A stretch of 64,000 bases of DNA from NCBI GenBank assembly GCA_022605405.1, contig JABYQQ010000005.1, positions 186,001-250,000 of the forward strand, given 5' to 3'. This DNA comes from Earliella scabrosa. Taxonomy: Eukaryota; Basidiomycota; Agaricomycetes; Polyporales; Polyporaceae. Positions 22,801-33,868 of this stretch are shown here, in pieces; position 1 is the stretch's first letter; each line of letters starts with the position of its first letter. Position numbers and translations under genes: made by a program. Under the pieces are notes generated by a model that had not been told where the DNA came from, searched no databases, and saw nothing but the letters and a program-made list of their open reading frames with translations.

Positions 22801-24454
22801 AGCGACAAACATCCCATGGGCACCCTAGCGAGGCTTCGCGACAAACGCTCCTCTAGCCGCCCCGGCACCGCTGACGGTACCTTCAGAGAGAAGGAGAAGA
22901 GTAAGTTGCGCGACGAGCATCACGAGAAGGAGAAGAGAGACCGCACCGTGTCTCTCTCGCCGTCCAAAGAGCGCGACCCGGCGCTCCTTCGCAAACGGAC
23001 CTCTTCTACAACGGAGCACCCCACGCGGCCCGCGCTAGCTGCGGTAAACGTTACGGGTGCACCCAACCTTAAGGCTGGCCAGAGCGTGCTGGAGCAAATT
23101 GGCACTCCCGATCACAACGGCTGGATGCGTAAGAGGGGCGACCGGTACAACGCGTGGAAGTTACGATACTTCGTCCTCAAGGGCCCGCACTTATATTGGC
23201 TCCGGAGCAACAACAAGTCGGTGAGTGCCAGGGCCCTGCATGTGGCGTCCATGCATTGATCCCGGTATCTGTCTCCGCTGTGCAGGAGACGAAGATTAAG
23301 GGTTATCTCAACATCGTGGGCTACAAGGTTCTGGCAGATGAGAATGTCGACCCTGGCCGGTATGGGTTCCGGATCGTGCACGATACGGAGAAGGCCCACT
23401 ACTTTAGCTCGGACGAGCAGCTGGTGGTGCGGGAGTGGATGAAGGCGCTGATGAAGGCGACCATCACGCGGGACTACACGAGTACGTTCCCGTCTTGCAT
23501 CGTTGGACGCAGAAGCTGACTGTGCGTTCGCAGACCCCGTAATGTCCTCGTGCAACATTCCCACCATTCCCTTGACTGTGGCTCAGGCGATGAACCCTGC
23601 TCCACGCCCCCCATCGCCAACCGCACGGGATGCCACACAGAAGGCGCTGCGCAGAGAGAACCCAAACCAACTGTCCAGTCGAGATGCGCAGGTACTCCTC
23701 ATGGGTATGCCCAACAAGAACCAGAATGGCGAGCGCGCAAGGCTGGAATCCTTCTTTACCAACGACACGGTATCTACGAACGAACCCGAGTCACCGGTGA
23801 CCAAGAAGGCAACGTCGCCTAGGAGCCCCGCCCCTCCGCGGCCATCGCGGGAGTTACGCCGCGCGAGCACGCAGGCCGGCACAGCTGACTATGTAGGCGT
23901 GTTTAATATCACACTTCAGCCTCGTATCTGAACTCTATACCCTTTCTTCTTTTTCTTCGTTTCCCATACGACGAAATTCTGTACCACGCATCTTACCGTT
24001 CGATTGGAACGCCACGCTGTAGGATGCTCCAGTCGACGCTAGCCTGATTGAATGGGCGAACTCCCACCTGCCGAGCCACCTGCAAATCAAGGATGTCCCC
24101 GGCCCGCTGTGTGGAGGCCTCACGCTTCTCCGCCTAGCCGAAGATATCAAAGGCAAACCTTCCTCACCGCCGGTCCCGGACTCTGCATTCCCCTCTGGGC
24201 CCAACGACGATAAGCTCGATGGCCTCTTCCGGCTGTTCGACTATCTGCTGGACAACGACGTGCGGGTCGGTTCGGTGAGTATCAACGACATTCGGCAGGG
24301 CAAACGGGAGAAAATCGTTCAGCTGCTGCGGGCGCTCAAGGGATGGGAGGACCGGCGGATAGCGATCGCACAGTCGATAGGCAAGGGCACTGTCGCCGCA
24401 GGACCATTCATGGGAATGGCGGGGCCTCTTGATTACTACCGGTCGACGGCGTGA
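19850..24454 (+). CDS. BOI1: Boi-type polarity protein: SH3-SAM-PH with C-terminal CH-like domain
   Basis: Nine exons: 19850-19975, 20316-21594, 21646-22169, 22234-22359, 22415-22719, 22779-23220, 23286-23481, 23534-23892 and 24023-24454, about 1,262 residues. Residues 1-65 form an SH3 domain (YVYALHDFTP, then DGWWQ and GQVGLFPQSY). A long acidic and Ser/Thr/Pro-rich linker follows. A SAM domain spans about 450-520 (WTVDEVVDWLKSKGFDQGV to FGKRVRIVNAIAEL). A PH domain begins near 895 (GWMRKRGDRYNAWKLRYFVL) and continues through exon 7. This is the order of yeast Boi1/Boi2 and Pob1, which link Cdc42 and the exocyst at growth sites. The last exon (1120-1262) adds a calponin-homology-like segment (LIEWANSHL, LCGGLTLLRLAEDI, FRLFDYLLDNDV, KIVQLLRALKGWE). 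Confidence 0.9.
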
Positions 24455-24846
24455 TCCTTGCGTTCTTGTTTCTCAGCTCTGCTTGCTTGCACGATATGTA
24501 CATAGATCTACAGCTACACTCTCTGGGACAGTTCTCTATCTCTACCAGCACTAGCGCTGTTCTAGCCTACGCTCCTTGCTCTTGTCTTTGGTTTTAGTGT
24601 CGGTCGTACGAGTATATTTCGCGGAACGGACAGAGTTGTGTATTACTTTCGCTGCAGTGCAAAAATTTCAGGCCTATTTCCCGTCGGTGGGCGGGGATGT
24701 AGTCAGCATCGGTGCTATCGATGGCACGGAAAAGTACAAGAAACCATCGTGGCTGGGAGTGCCGGCGGCAAATCCCGGCCCTCGTTCCCTCTCTCCCGCG
24801 GTGGCTTTCTGCGTCTCCCCTCGCCTGGTCCTTGTCTGGAATCAGT
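24455..24846. other. Intergenic spacer between Boi and TTC27 genes
   Basis: A same-strand spacer of 392 bp holding the Boi 3' flank and the TTC27 promoter. No TATA box or gene is obvious. Confidence 0.5.
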
Positions 24847-27757
24847 ATGAGCTTGGACGTACACGCCCTCGAAAAGGCCCTGCTCACAGGAAAGTGGGCC
24901 GACGGGCCTGACAGCGCGAAAGATGCGCCTGTCTTCGAGATCACGCGCAACGTAGTCAATGGCGATTTTCGCGATCTTAAAACGTCACCCAGCCGAGATC
25001 TGTTCGCGGTAACTCAGTCTAACCAAGACATCCTCGCCCGCCCTCTCGCCGACTGGTTCGATTCCACACGACTGGCTGCAGGTACCGCTGCTCCGGAGGA
25101 CGAGCTGCTCCGGCTTACCTGTGCGGTTGCATGCCTGCACGCCTTCCTACAGGCTAATTGGACGGGCCCCGATCTCGACATCAAGCCGCTCGAAGTGCTC
25201 ACTCTCACCCCTGAACTTTCTCAGCTCGTCAACGACGACCTCCTGCATCACAAAGCCGTCTCAGAGCTCGCCTACGGCGGCGAGCCAGCCTACCATCTCT
25301 CCAAATTCCCGATCTTCCTCAAGCTTGCTCTCATCCTTCTCGACACTCCCTTCCAACACTGCCAGACCGCCCCATGGTGGAGGCTGCGCGCATGGCGAGT
25401 TCACCTCCAGGTCTTGGACGATCCTGTGCCCGTCCCACCCGACGTCTTTACGGCGGCCTCATCCCTCTTGGAAACGTTTGCCACCGAGCCAGATCTCGCC
25501 GGCAGATTATTGTTGGAGCAAGGATTACTGGAACACTACGTAGGACATGACAAATCGGCAGCGGATTATTTCGTACGAGCCGCCAGGGCAACCCAACTCG
25601 AGTACGAGCTCACCGGCGCACCGGGCAAGCGCACCAAGTTCCAGGATCGCGACGTAACGCAGCTCGTCCTCCTCGCCGAGTCTCGTGTGCGAGGCGACGG
25701 CTCCGACCCTGCGCAGGAGGCAGACACGAGCGCCCCCAGCCCCGAGGGTGACTCCACCACGAGCCCCGCTGGTCGCCCAGACCTGCCCGACCCGGCCATC
25801 CCTGAAACGCTTCCCCTCAACGACGACACATTATTAGAGCAGACGGCATTCACCTCGTCGGCCACGCCCACCTCTGCGGCCGCCGCGCCCGGCACCCGTC
25901 TCGGCCACATCGACCCTGCCTCCCAGCCCGCGCTGCACCCGCTCGACCAGTCCATCCTCCTCGCCCTCTGCCTCAATGTCAAGAACACGTCCCCCGCACA
26001 CGGCCTTACGGCCGAGCAGATGTCGCCGTACGTCGCCAGAGTGATCTCCCACCCCCGCAACTGGTCGGTGCACACCATGGCGCTCCTCCTCCGCTCCCGC
26101 CTCGAGTCGAACCGGACGCGCACCGTCGAGCGGTCCGTGCTCCAGTTGCAGGCCCTCGTCGACCAGATGCCGACGGCGGACTCGCCGCTCGCCGAGCGGC
26201 TGCTCTACATCCACGACATCCTCCTCCCGAGCCGGTGGGAGCTGGAGCGGGAGCTCGCGTCGCGCTACCTCTCCCTCGGCGTCGTCAAGTCCGCGCTCGA
26301 CATCTTCGAGCGGCTCGAGATGTGGGAGGAGGCCGTCAAGTGCTACGCGAGCATCGAGCGCGCCGACCGCGGCGTCGCCCTCGTCCGCGACCTGCTCGAG
26401 GGCCGCAAGGCCGAAGCGGACGCGGTGCTCATGCAGGGTAAAGCGCTCTCCGCCGCCCGCCGCCGCGTGCTCGACGCCACGCGCGAGGCGAAGCTCTGGT
26501 GCCTCCTCGGCGACCTCGAGCCCGCGCACGCGCTCGAGCACTACACCCGCGCGTGGGCCGTGTCCGGGCAGACGTCCGGGCGGGCGATGCGCTCCCTCGG
26601 CGGGTACCACTTCGCGCGGGGCGAGTACCCGGAGACGATCGCCTGCCTGCGCCGCGGGCTCGCGATCAACCCGCTCCTCGCCCGGTCCTGGTTCGTGCTG
26701 GGGTGCGCGTGCCTGCGGGCGGAGGACTGGGAGGGCGCGAGGGAGGCGTTCGTGCGCTGTGTGACGATCGACGACGAGGATGGCGAGAGCTGGAACAACC
26801 TCGCGAGCGTGTACATGCGCATGGGCGAGGCGGGGAAGACGGCCGCCTTGGATGACGCGGACACGAACGCGGACGCGGGCGAGGATGACGGGAAGCCGGC
26901 GGAGCAGGTGAGTCTGATCCCACCGTTCGTCCGTCGGGCCCAGCATTCTTGCGCTGGCGGGCACACGGAGTTGCGGAGACCGATCGCTGACTGACCCTGG
27001 ATGTTTCCAGGACGCGCAGGCGGGCGAGGCTGGGAAGCGCATACCGTTCACGAACAAGCTCCTCGCGTTCCGTGCGCTCAAGCAGGGCCTCAAGTTCAGC
27101 TACGACAACTGGCGGATGTGGAACAACTACATGATCGTCGCGCTCGACGTGGGCGAGCTCTCCGAGGCCTGCCGCGCCCTTGCGCGCGTCGTCGAGGAGC
27201 GCGCCGCAAAGGACGGCGCGGCGTGCGTGGACGAGGACGTGCTCGACAAGCTTGTGGACGCGGTAGCACGCGAGTCAGGGCAGGACGAGGGGGCGCGATC
27301 GGCTGCCGGAGATAGAATCCCCGAGGTTGCGGCGGCGGAGCCGTTGAAGGCGACCCAGAGCACTGGGCTCGACCGACGAGTGGCGGACCTGTTCGAGCGC
27401 ACCATCCTCCCGCGTGTGTCCTCGCCCCGGATTTTCCGGGCGCGTGCACGCATGCTCACCGCACAGGGCAGGTACGGCGACGCCCTGAACGCCTACCTGG
27501 ACGCGTACCGCGCGGGCCCGGCAGGCACGATGGAAAAGGGCGAGACGGACGTCGGGAAATGGCGCGACGCGGTCGGCGAGGTGGAGGACATCGTGGACGT
27601 GCTGCGCAATTTCGGGCCGCGGCACGAGGGCTTCAACTGGAAGCTGCAGGCGCGCAGCATCCTGCGGACGTTCATGGGCCGGACGCGGGACTTTGAGGAC
27701 GAGCCCGAATGGGCCCGGCTGGCGGCGCTGCAGGAGGAGATTAGGAAGGAGGAGTAG
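24847..27757 (+). CDS. EMW1: TPR protein TTC27/Emw1-like
   Basis: Two exons, 24847-26907 and 27011-27757, about 935 residues. The N-terminal half is helical and begins MSLDVHALEKALLTGKWAD. An acidic, Pro/Ser-rich insert lies near residues 290-350. TPR repeats fill about residues 450-780: ASRYLSLGVVKSALDIFERLE, LEPAHALEHYTRAWAVSG, GGYHFARGEYPETIACLRRG, SWFVLGCACLRAEDWEGA, ESWNNLASVYMRMGE. After the intron NWRMWNNYMIVALDVGELSEA completes the pattern. The order matches TTC27 and yeast Emw1, an essential protein linked to cell-wall integrity. The upstream frame is also open, so the start was set at the first ATG giving a normal N-terminus. Codon use becomes extremely GC-rich (third position nearly all G/C) over 26.0-27.7 kb. 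Confidence 0.88.
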
Positions 27758-28120
27758 AGAGGGAGCGCGGAAGCCGTGGTACGTGCGAACGCATCGAGCC
27801 TCACGAGCCCCAGGCCGCTGAGATGAGGTCGGCAACGGGGTTCGAGGATGCCTTGGGGTGGTAAGGTTCGTGATGCAGGCGCGGGCGACGTTGAGAAGTT
27901 AGCCTAGTCAAAGCAGAGAAATCATCGCTCGTGGACGAGACTTGCCATTTCGGTTGCGGAGTTAAGGTAACCGACCAGGAGTGGCACACCAGTCGGAGTT
28001 AGCTGCTCGTGTCATCTTCCAGAAATGAATAAGCTCCAATCAAGTACGTTATAAGGGTGGACATAGGTTGGATGCACGGAAGGGATATCCAGGACGAAGA
28101 AGTCTAAGGGCGGTATGGGG
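27758..28120. other. Convergent spacer TTC27 / DUF6593 gene
   Basis: A 363-bp 3'-3' spacer. Nothing beyond presumed 3' untranslated sequence is visible. Confidence 0.5.
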
Positions 28121-28902
28121 TTACTGCCAATTAGAGACCTGCGCGATGCGGTTCAGAGTCAACGTGGTGACGATTTCGGTGATGATTGGTAGTGCGGCGT
28201 GCTTGATGGTCAGTTTTGCTGCGAAGGGGTCCGATAATTGGCTCGTTTCCCAGAGCGCAACCACATTTCCCTTTGCGTCGACACACTGCGGCCGGGCGGT
28301 GAGCTCTCTCCACCGGGTCCTACCTGATGGATGCACGGTGCGTGCGTACCTCTAGCCGCTGTGCGGAGTGTATTCGCCACTTGTACTCCTTGAGATTTTG
28401 CGCCCAAAAATATCGCGAACTGAGCCGGTTGAGAGCGCGTGTAAATGGAGCCGACGGACGGGAGGGGGGAAGGGTGGTACTTACGTGCTGTTCTCCTTCT
28501 TTCTATTTCGTGCCTGCGCCATTGTCTGGTAGGTGCTGTTGCCGTATATTAGGTGGCCTGGTGTGCGGTTGGGGCCAAAGTAGAAGTAGGAGTTGGAGGG
28601 ACCCATGATGTCTGGGTGCTGCTGTGCCCATGGTGCCTCGCGTGCTATCTTCATGATGAGGTTTGGGTTCTCGTCTACCTGGAGCACGGACGACGGTCAG
28701 CGGGGCGGGGGAAACGGAGAGAGCTGAGCGAGAGACCATTGAACTAGAGAACGACCGTGGCAGATTAGCGGCGGAGGGACGGGTGGGGGATACCGGGGGG
28801 CGGGATGACGCACACGGTGAACGCGAGGCGGTTCTCGAGGTCCTCAAAGCGGGCATTCCAGGGGTCTGAGGAGAACTGGAGGAGGGTGTAGGAGGCGGAC
28901 AT
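28121..28902 (-). CDS. DUF6593 domain protein
   Basis: Four exons: 28902-28816, 28678-28485, 28419-28350 and 28285-28121, 171 residues. The start MSASYTLLQFSSDPWNARF, the middle NPNLIMKIAREAPWAQQHPD, the tract LKEYKWRIHSAQRLECVDAK and the end GNVVALWE with a hydrophobic ALPIITEIVTTLTLNRIAQ follow the layout of DUF6593. That small beta-rich domain is greatly expanded in Agaricomycetes and has no known biochemical role. Each intron has GT..AG ends and phases match, and the 64-bp third intron with a CTCAC branch joins RLE to CVDAK. There is no signal peptide. Function unknown. Confidence 0.83.
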
Positions 28903-29617
28903 GTCGAGCGTCGCGGGGGCGCGATAAGATGGGACGGGTTACTTGAGCCATGATTGTATGAGAGGAGGGACAAACAAGGCATCGCAGGCATTCGCCAGCG
29001 TCCGCCGTCCGGTCCCCATGGACGATCGAGTTCGCCACGCCGCCCACAGCCATAGGGTCGCCCACGTGCCTCCCACGAGGTCCCGCCGCGTGCATCGATC
29101 GGAAGCCGTCACCGCACGCTGCCGCCAGCAGATTCCGGCCAGCGTTCTTGAAACACCGCAAACAGTGCTGCTCTGTTTGCCCGCCTTTGCTCCTCCTCCT
29201 CCGCTTCTCTTCTCGCCCTGCCTCGTCCGCTTCTCTTCCGCGCACCCCGCCAACGCAGCCCTCGCCTCGCCTCCGCGCCCGCATCACGCCCCGGCCTCCC
29301 ACATGGCCACCAATCTCGCCAGCATCACTCCCTGTTTCGCGCCTGTTCTGGCATCCATGGTTACTACGCCCGTATCTAATACCCAGATCTGATCTCGGAT
29401 TTCATTATGCACCCTCGTCCCCAACGCCTGCTAAGCCCGCCGCCACCACCCCTTGCCCACAGGCAAAGCGCTTTCCCGCCTCTCGTGCCTGCATCGTCTC
29501 TTCAGCGCGTGCATATGTACCGCCGGGCCGCTCGTATGCTTACCACTCCTCCAACGGCATCTTCGGACAGAATCCAGGGACGCCGAAAGAAGGCTCCGCC
29601 GCCCATCCTCCCATGAT
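28903..29617. other. Spacer with pyrimidine-rich tract
   Basis: This is upstream of the DUF6593 gene and downstream of EMC6. A C/T-rich plus-strand stretch lies at about 29165-29300. A plus-strand open frame crosses the region and contains a plausible ATG (MATNLASITPCF), but no family or reliable splice pattern supports a gene. Confidence 0.45.
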
Positions 29618-30084
29618 TCAATCGTAGACTGCGAACAGGATTCCATTGATATCTGCCTGATAGACCCCATCACATGCTGGGAACGCACCGTGCACAATCC
29701 CTGTGTTGCCCCAAATCCAACGCTCTGTTCCCATCTCGAACACAAGAAGATACGTGTAATGGGCGTACCGTAGAAGAGCGTCCACACGAGCACGAACGAG
29801 AAGATGTTCTCCTGCCCTGGATTCACCACTTCCCACCAGCCGCCAGATACGTACTTGCCCGGCCGACCCTTGCACTTGAGGTAAAGACACGAGGAGGTAA
29901 GGAGGGTCGAGAAGATGAAGAGCGCGAAGCCTAGTGTGTTCTCTAGCCCCAGAACGCCTGCGACCGCTCCGGCGAAACACGACGAGAGAAACTTGATGGT
30001 GTATAGCCGAGAGTTGTTGTATTGCACGTTCGGTTGGAACAGGAGCTGAGCAGCAGCTTCGGGACTGCCTGCCGTCGCCGACAT
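29618..30084 (-). CDS. EMC6: ER membrane protein complex subunit 6
   Basis: Three exons, 30084-29769, 29700-29689 and 29628-29618, 112 residues, the normal length for EMC6. The sequence has QPNVQYNNSRLYTIKFLSSC, a first membrane segment FAGAVAGVLGLENTLGFALF that runs into a second hydrophobic stretch (IFSTLLTSSCLYL), and a third after GQENIFSFVLVWTLFYG. The C-terminus is restored to FYGIVHVYD only by splicing in exons of 12 and 11 nt. EMC6 is a core three-helix subunit of the EMC, which inserts tail-anchored and multipass proteins into the ER. It is divergent from HOM2 with a 213-bp shared promoter. Confidence 0.92.
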
Positions 30085-30297
30085 AGCGGTCGTGGTCGTC
30101 GCGGTGCAAGAGGTGAAGCGCGTCCGTGACGCCTCGGAGTGACGTTCAGGCGCGCGTCACGGTCACAGACATGGGATGACGGATCGCGTGCCGGCAACGG
30201 CTCTTTCGCGCTCTCGCCGCTCAGACTCAGCTCAGAGTCATATCCTCCTCGTCCTCCTCGCTGGACCCGCTCTACTCCCGTTCTTGTCCCCGTCGAG
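30085..30297. promoter_or_regulatory. Divergent promoter EMC6 / HOM2
   Basis: 213 bp separate the two start codons. The stretch just before the HOM2 ATG is CT-rich. No TATA box was found. Confidence 0.5.
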
Positions 30298-31466
30298 ATG
30301 ACACTCTCGAAGCAGATCAACGTCGGCATCCTTGGTGCAACCGGCACCGTCGGCCAACGCTTCATTGCGTTGCTCGCCGAACATCCTTTCTTCATTATCC
30401 ACGCCCTCGGTGCATCTGCGCGATCAGCGGGGAAGCCGTACTCGAAGGCCGTGAACTGGAAGCAGACGCAGCCCATTCCAAGCGTCGTGCGGGACATGGT
30501 CGTCCAGGAGTGCAAGCCGGACCTTTTCAAAGACTGCGCGGTTGTTTTCTCCGGACTGGATGCCGATGTGGCGGGCGATATCGGTAAGTCTTAGCGTGAT
30601 GGCACATTTGCCTCTCTGGTCACCTCTTTTCCCTCCATCCAGAGAAGGAGTTCAGGCTGGCGGAGCTCGCTGTCTTCTCGAATGCAAAGAACTACAGGCG
30701 AGATCCCCATGTTCCCCTCATCGTCCCCCTCGTGAACACATCTCACTTCTCCATCATCCCACAACAACAACGGTTGCACTCGCCACCGCTCAAGAAGGGC
30801 TTCATCATCACGAACGCCAACTGTTCCACCACGGGCGTCGTCGTACCCCTCGCTGCGCTCGAGCGCGCCTTTGGACCGATCGAGTCGTGCATCATCACCA
30901 CGATGCAAGCCATCTCCGGTGCAGGATACCCTGGCGTCCCCTCCCTCGATATCTTCGACAACGTCGTGCCGTACATCAGCGGAGAGGAGGAGAAGATCGA
31001 GTGGGAGACGCTCAAGATCCTGGGCGGGATCACACACGACGACGACGGGCTCAAGGCGTTCGACATGCACACCCAGACGCCGCTCCGGATCTCGGCGTCG
31101 TGCAACCGCGTGCCGGTCATCGAGGGCCACACCGAGTGCGTGTCGGTGCGCTTCTCCCGCCGGCCGCCACCGAGCCCGCAGCAGGTGCGCGAGGCGCTCC
31201 AGGCGTACACGTCCGAGGCGTACACGATCGGATGCCCGTCCGCGCCTCGCCACACGGTGTTCGTGCACGAGGAGGCGGACAGGCCGCAACCGAGGCTGGA
31301 CAGGGATTACCAGTCCGGCGCGGGTGTGTGTGTGGGCAGGGTGCGGCAGTGCCGGGTGCTGGACATCAAGTTCGTCGTGCTCGCGAACAACGTCGCGATC
31401 GGGGCTGCGACGAGCAGCATCATCAACGCCGAGTACGCGGTGTTAAAAGGGATCGTCTCCGCATAG
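30298..31466 (+). CDS. HOM2: Aspartate-semialdehyde dehydrogenase
   Basis: Two exons, 30298-30583 and 30643-31466, 369 residues. The NADP-binding motif GILGATGTVG is at 10-19. The catalytic Cys156 lies in NANCSTTG. The proton-transfer His258 lies in RVPVIEGHTE, and substrate-binding SCNR precedes it. The C-terminus has AIGAATSSIINAEYAV. It reduces aspartyl phosphate to aspartate semialdehyde, the branch point toward threonine, methionine and, by other enzymes, lysine-type products. Length and motifs match the fungal/archaeal-type branch of the family. The gene is complete with one 59-bp intron. Confidence 0.96.
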
Positions 31467-32078
31467 GCACGGAGCGCGCGCTTCTTTTGCGGGGCGACCG
31501 TGTGTGTACGGGGCCGGTCGGGTCAGTGATAATGTCAATGTTGTAGAGGGAAGTCCGGGGGTCAGTAGAGACAATGCACGGGCGGGCGGACGAGGTTCTA
31601 GACGGGCTCGATGTCTGTACCGCTGCAGTTGGGGAACAAGGTGTACATGTACGAGTTAATGGACGGAAATGCAGAATGCATCCCTAGCTCTCTCCAGCTC
31701 TCTCCGAGCGTGAACAGCCGTGCCCGGTGCGGCTCCGTCGTGCGCGGCGGCAGGGAGCGTGCACACTGGCTCACACAGCGTCGAACGCGCCCGAGAGTGC
31801 GGAACAGCTGGACCCACAACTCGTTCAGGATAGATTGCAGGACGGGCCCATCTCGTTTGCGCACGCAATTTATCTCACCTCAATCTCGTCGCGTAAGTCG
31901 GACGTCTGCCCGCCGCGCGCCCACGCGAGCCCCGCGGGATCACGTCCCTCTCTCCGGCAACTCACCCTCCTCCGGCCGTCATCGACATCTCCTCCTCGAC
32001 CTGCGCTTGACGCTGCTCTCGTCTTCTCTCTCTCTCGGCCACAGCTGAACTGCGTTTGCATCGCGTCTCCCACCGACG
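31467..32078. other. Intergenic spacer HOM2 / RRP43
   Basis: A 612-bp spacer. Short frames are present on both strands but show no family, and the stretch before RRP43 is CT-rich. Nothing else is seen. Confidence 0.5.
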
Positions 32079-33268
32079 ATGGCCGCCGCATCTGCATCGA
32101 CTTCTGGCGGCCCGAGCTCGAGCTCGGCGGAGCAGGACGCGCTCAAGGCTCTCACGTTCCAACGCCTGCACCCGAAAACTTACCTGGAGCGGTTCCTCGC
32201 GGAGAATGTCCGGCCGGATGGACGGGACCTGGACGAGTGGAGGGACATCTCGCTGAACGTAGGTTCGTGCTGCTCCCTCTTCGCGTTCCGTTCGTGCAGG
32301 AAGGGGAGAGAGGGTTGATGTGGTGCGCGTCAAGGGTCCATATCGACCGCAGACGGCTCTGCGCTCGTCAGGCTGGGGTCGACGACGGTCGTGTGTGGCG
32401 TCAAGGCGGAGATCGCAGAGCCTGAGCTCGACAAGCCGAAGGAGGGCTTTCTGGGTACGTGGTAACGACCCTCATCCATCGTACGTGTCCTTCTGAACGC
32501 GTCGGTGTCGGCGTGTCTTTTGCTAGTACCCAATCTCGACCTCCCCGCGATATGCTCTCCAAAATTCAAGCCTGGGCCGCCTACAGATGAGGCACAGGTG
32601 TTGTCCGACCGTCTGAACGAAGTGCTTGTCTCGTGAGTACTCCGAGCTTATGTTCCAGTCTACGCCACAAACGCGTCCAAGCGCGTAGATCGGGTGTGGT
32701 CTCGACGTCGTCGCTCTGCATAGAGCCGGGAAAGGCGGCGTGGGTGTTGTACGTGGATGCGACGTGCATCAACTACGACGGAAACGCGTTCGACGCGACG
32801 CTTCTCGCCATGGTCGCGGCACTGAGGAACAGTGAGTGTGTCCCACATTTATCTACATACAGAGACGCCATATGTGCATCTAGCACGATTACCGAAAGCA
32901 ACGTACGATGAAGACAGACAACAGACGATATGCACGCGGAAAGTCATGGAGCCCTTACAGATCGGCCGTCTACCAACATCATACTCGTTCGGAATATTCG
33001 ACGGGTGAGTGCCGTTTCAGACTGGGTTGCTCGCATCTTTTCAACACGAGTCCGCAGCACGCATATACTCGCCGATCCCACATCGTTCGAGGAGCCGCTT
33101 CTAGATACAACAGTCTCGGTCGTCATGGACGAAAAGGGCGGCCTGACTTCGGTCATGCAGCTCGGCCTGGGGATTCTGGGCGACGGCCAGGACGTTCTCA
33201 CCGCCTGCATCGCCGCCGCCAAGCAGTGTTGGGAGAAGTCGCGGAAAGACGTGTACGGCGCGCCCTGA
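32079..33268 (+). CDS. RRP43: Exosome subunit RRP43 (RNase PH-like)
   Basis: Six exons: 32079-32262, 32335-32454, 32527-32632, 32689-32831, 32884-33004 and 33058-33268, 294 residues. Features in order are [119 protein letters not shown] and [12 protein letters not shown]. This is the RNase PH-like core-ring pattern of Rrp43/EXOSC8. It is a catalytically inactive member of the six-subunit ring that threads RNA to the exosome nucleases. All intron phases agree. It is convergent with a dioxygenase gene. Confidence 0.94.
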
Positions 33269-33868
33269 TCGAGCTAAACCCTAACGTTACGAGCCTGGAA
33301 GTCGCGCGCCCTCGGATGTAGTGTCGGATGCAATGTCACTGTCAAGCACGCGTACGCGTCTCGCGCTTCTCTGGTTCGGCGGGTGCGGGGCGGGTGCCTT
33401 GCGCTGCGGCTTCTTGTACGTGTGCTGTTGTCAGAACGACGAGTGCTACCTGACGTGACGATGGCCCTTTCCAGAAGCTTTGTGCCCTCCGGTCGCCCCG
33501 GAGTGGGGCCTGCGATCCAGCTGCTCTCTCTCTTGTTCTCGGCTATGGTGTCGGATTATGCAGAGCCCGTCTTTCGCGCTATATGGTAGCACGAGGTGAT
33601 GCATGTGTGCGCCGTGTCTGCGCTGATGCCGTGCAAGTAGCTCGTGAACGCACCATGCCATTACGGCGAGCGCACCTGGTGACTGTGGGATGCACATGTA
33701 TGATTGAGCGTGGTACAGCGTTGTCGCCAGGTGAGTGCTCAATAGTTCTCGTGTTATTGGTACTATCATACAATTGCGTAGGGCTGGCTTCTCGAAGGCG
33801 GTGAGCAGTGAGTAATCATACAAGGGTCGTGTAACCGCAGCAGCTTCGAGTTGCCCGGGCAGAAGACT
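33269..33868. other. Convergent spacer RRP43 / dioxygenase A
   Basis: A 600-bp 3'-3' spacer, longer than other convergent gaps here. No gene or repeat family was recognised. Confidence 0.5.

Noticed and set aside
25834..27093. A 419-codon minus-strand frame opposite TTC27
   Set aside because: It mirrors the GC-rich TPR coding exon; its Arg/Ala/Glu/Pro composition is what high GC3 on the other strand produces.
28943..29627. Plus-strand open frames between the DUF6593 and EMC6 genes
   Set aside because: Repetitive Pro/Ser/Ala text in a CT-rich tract, without family, and overlapping the EMC6 3' end; no convincing splice pattern.
30542..31546. Long plus-strand frame overlapping HOM2 in another frame
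   Set aside because: HOM2 has the intact catalytic Cys and His motifs in its own frame; the alternative is His/Arg-rich noise.
33280..33830. Possible tRNA or small RNA in the RRP43/dioxygenase spacer
   Set aside because: No GTTCRANNC box B with matching acceptor stem could be found by eye.
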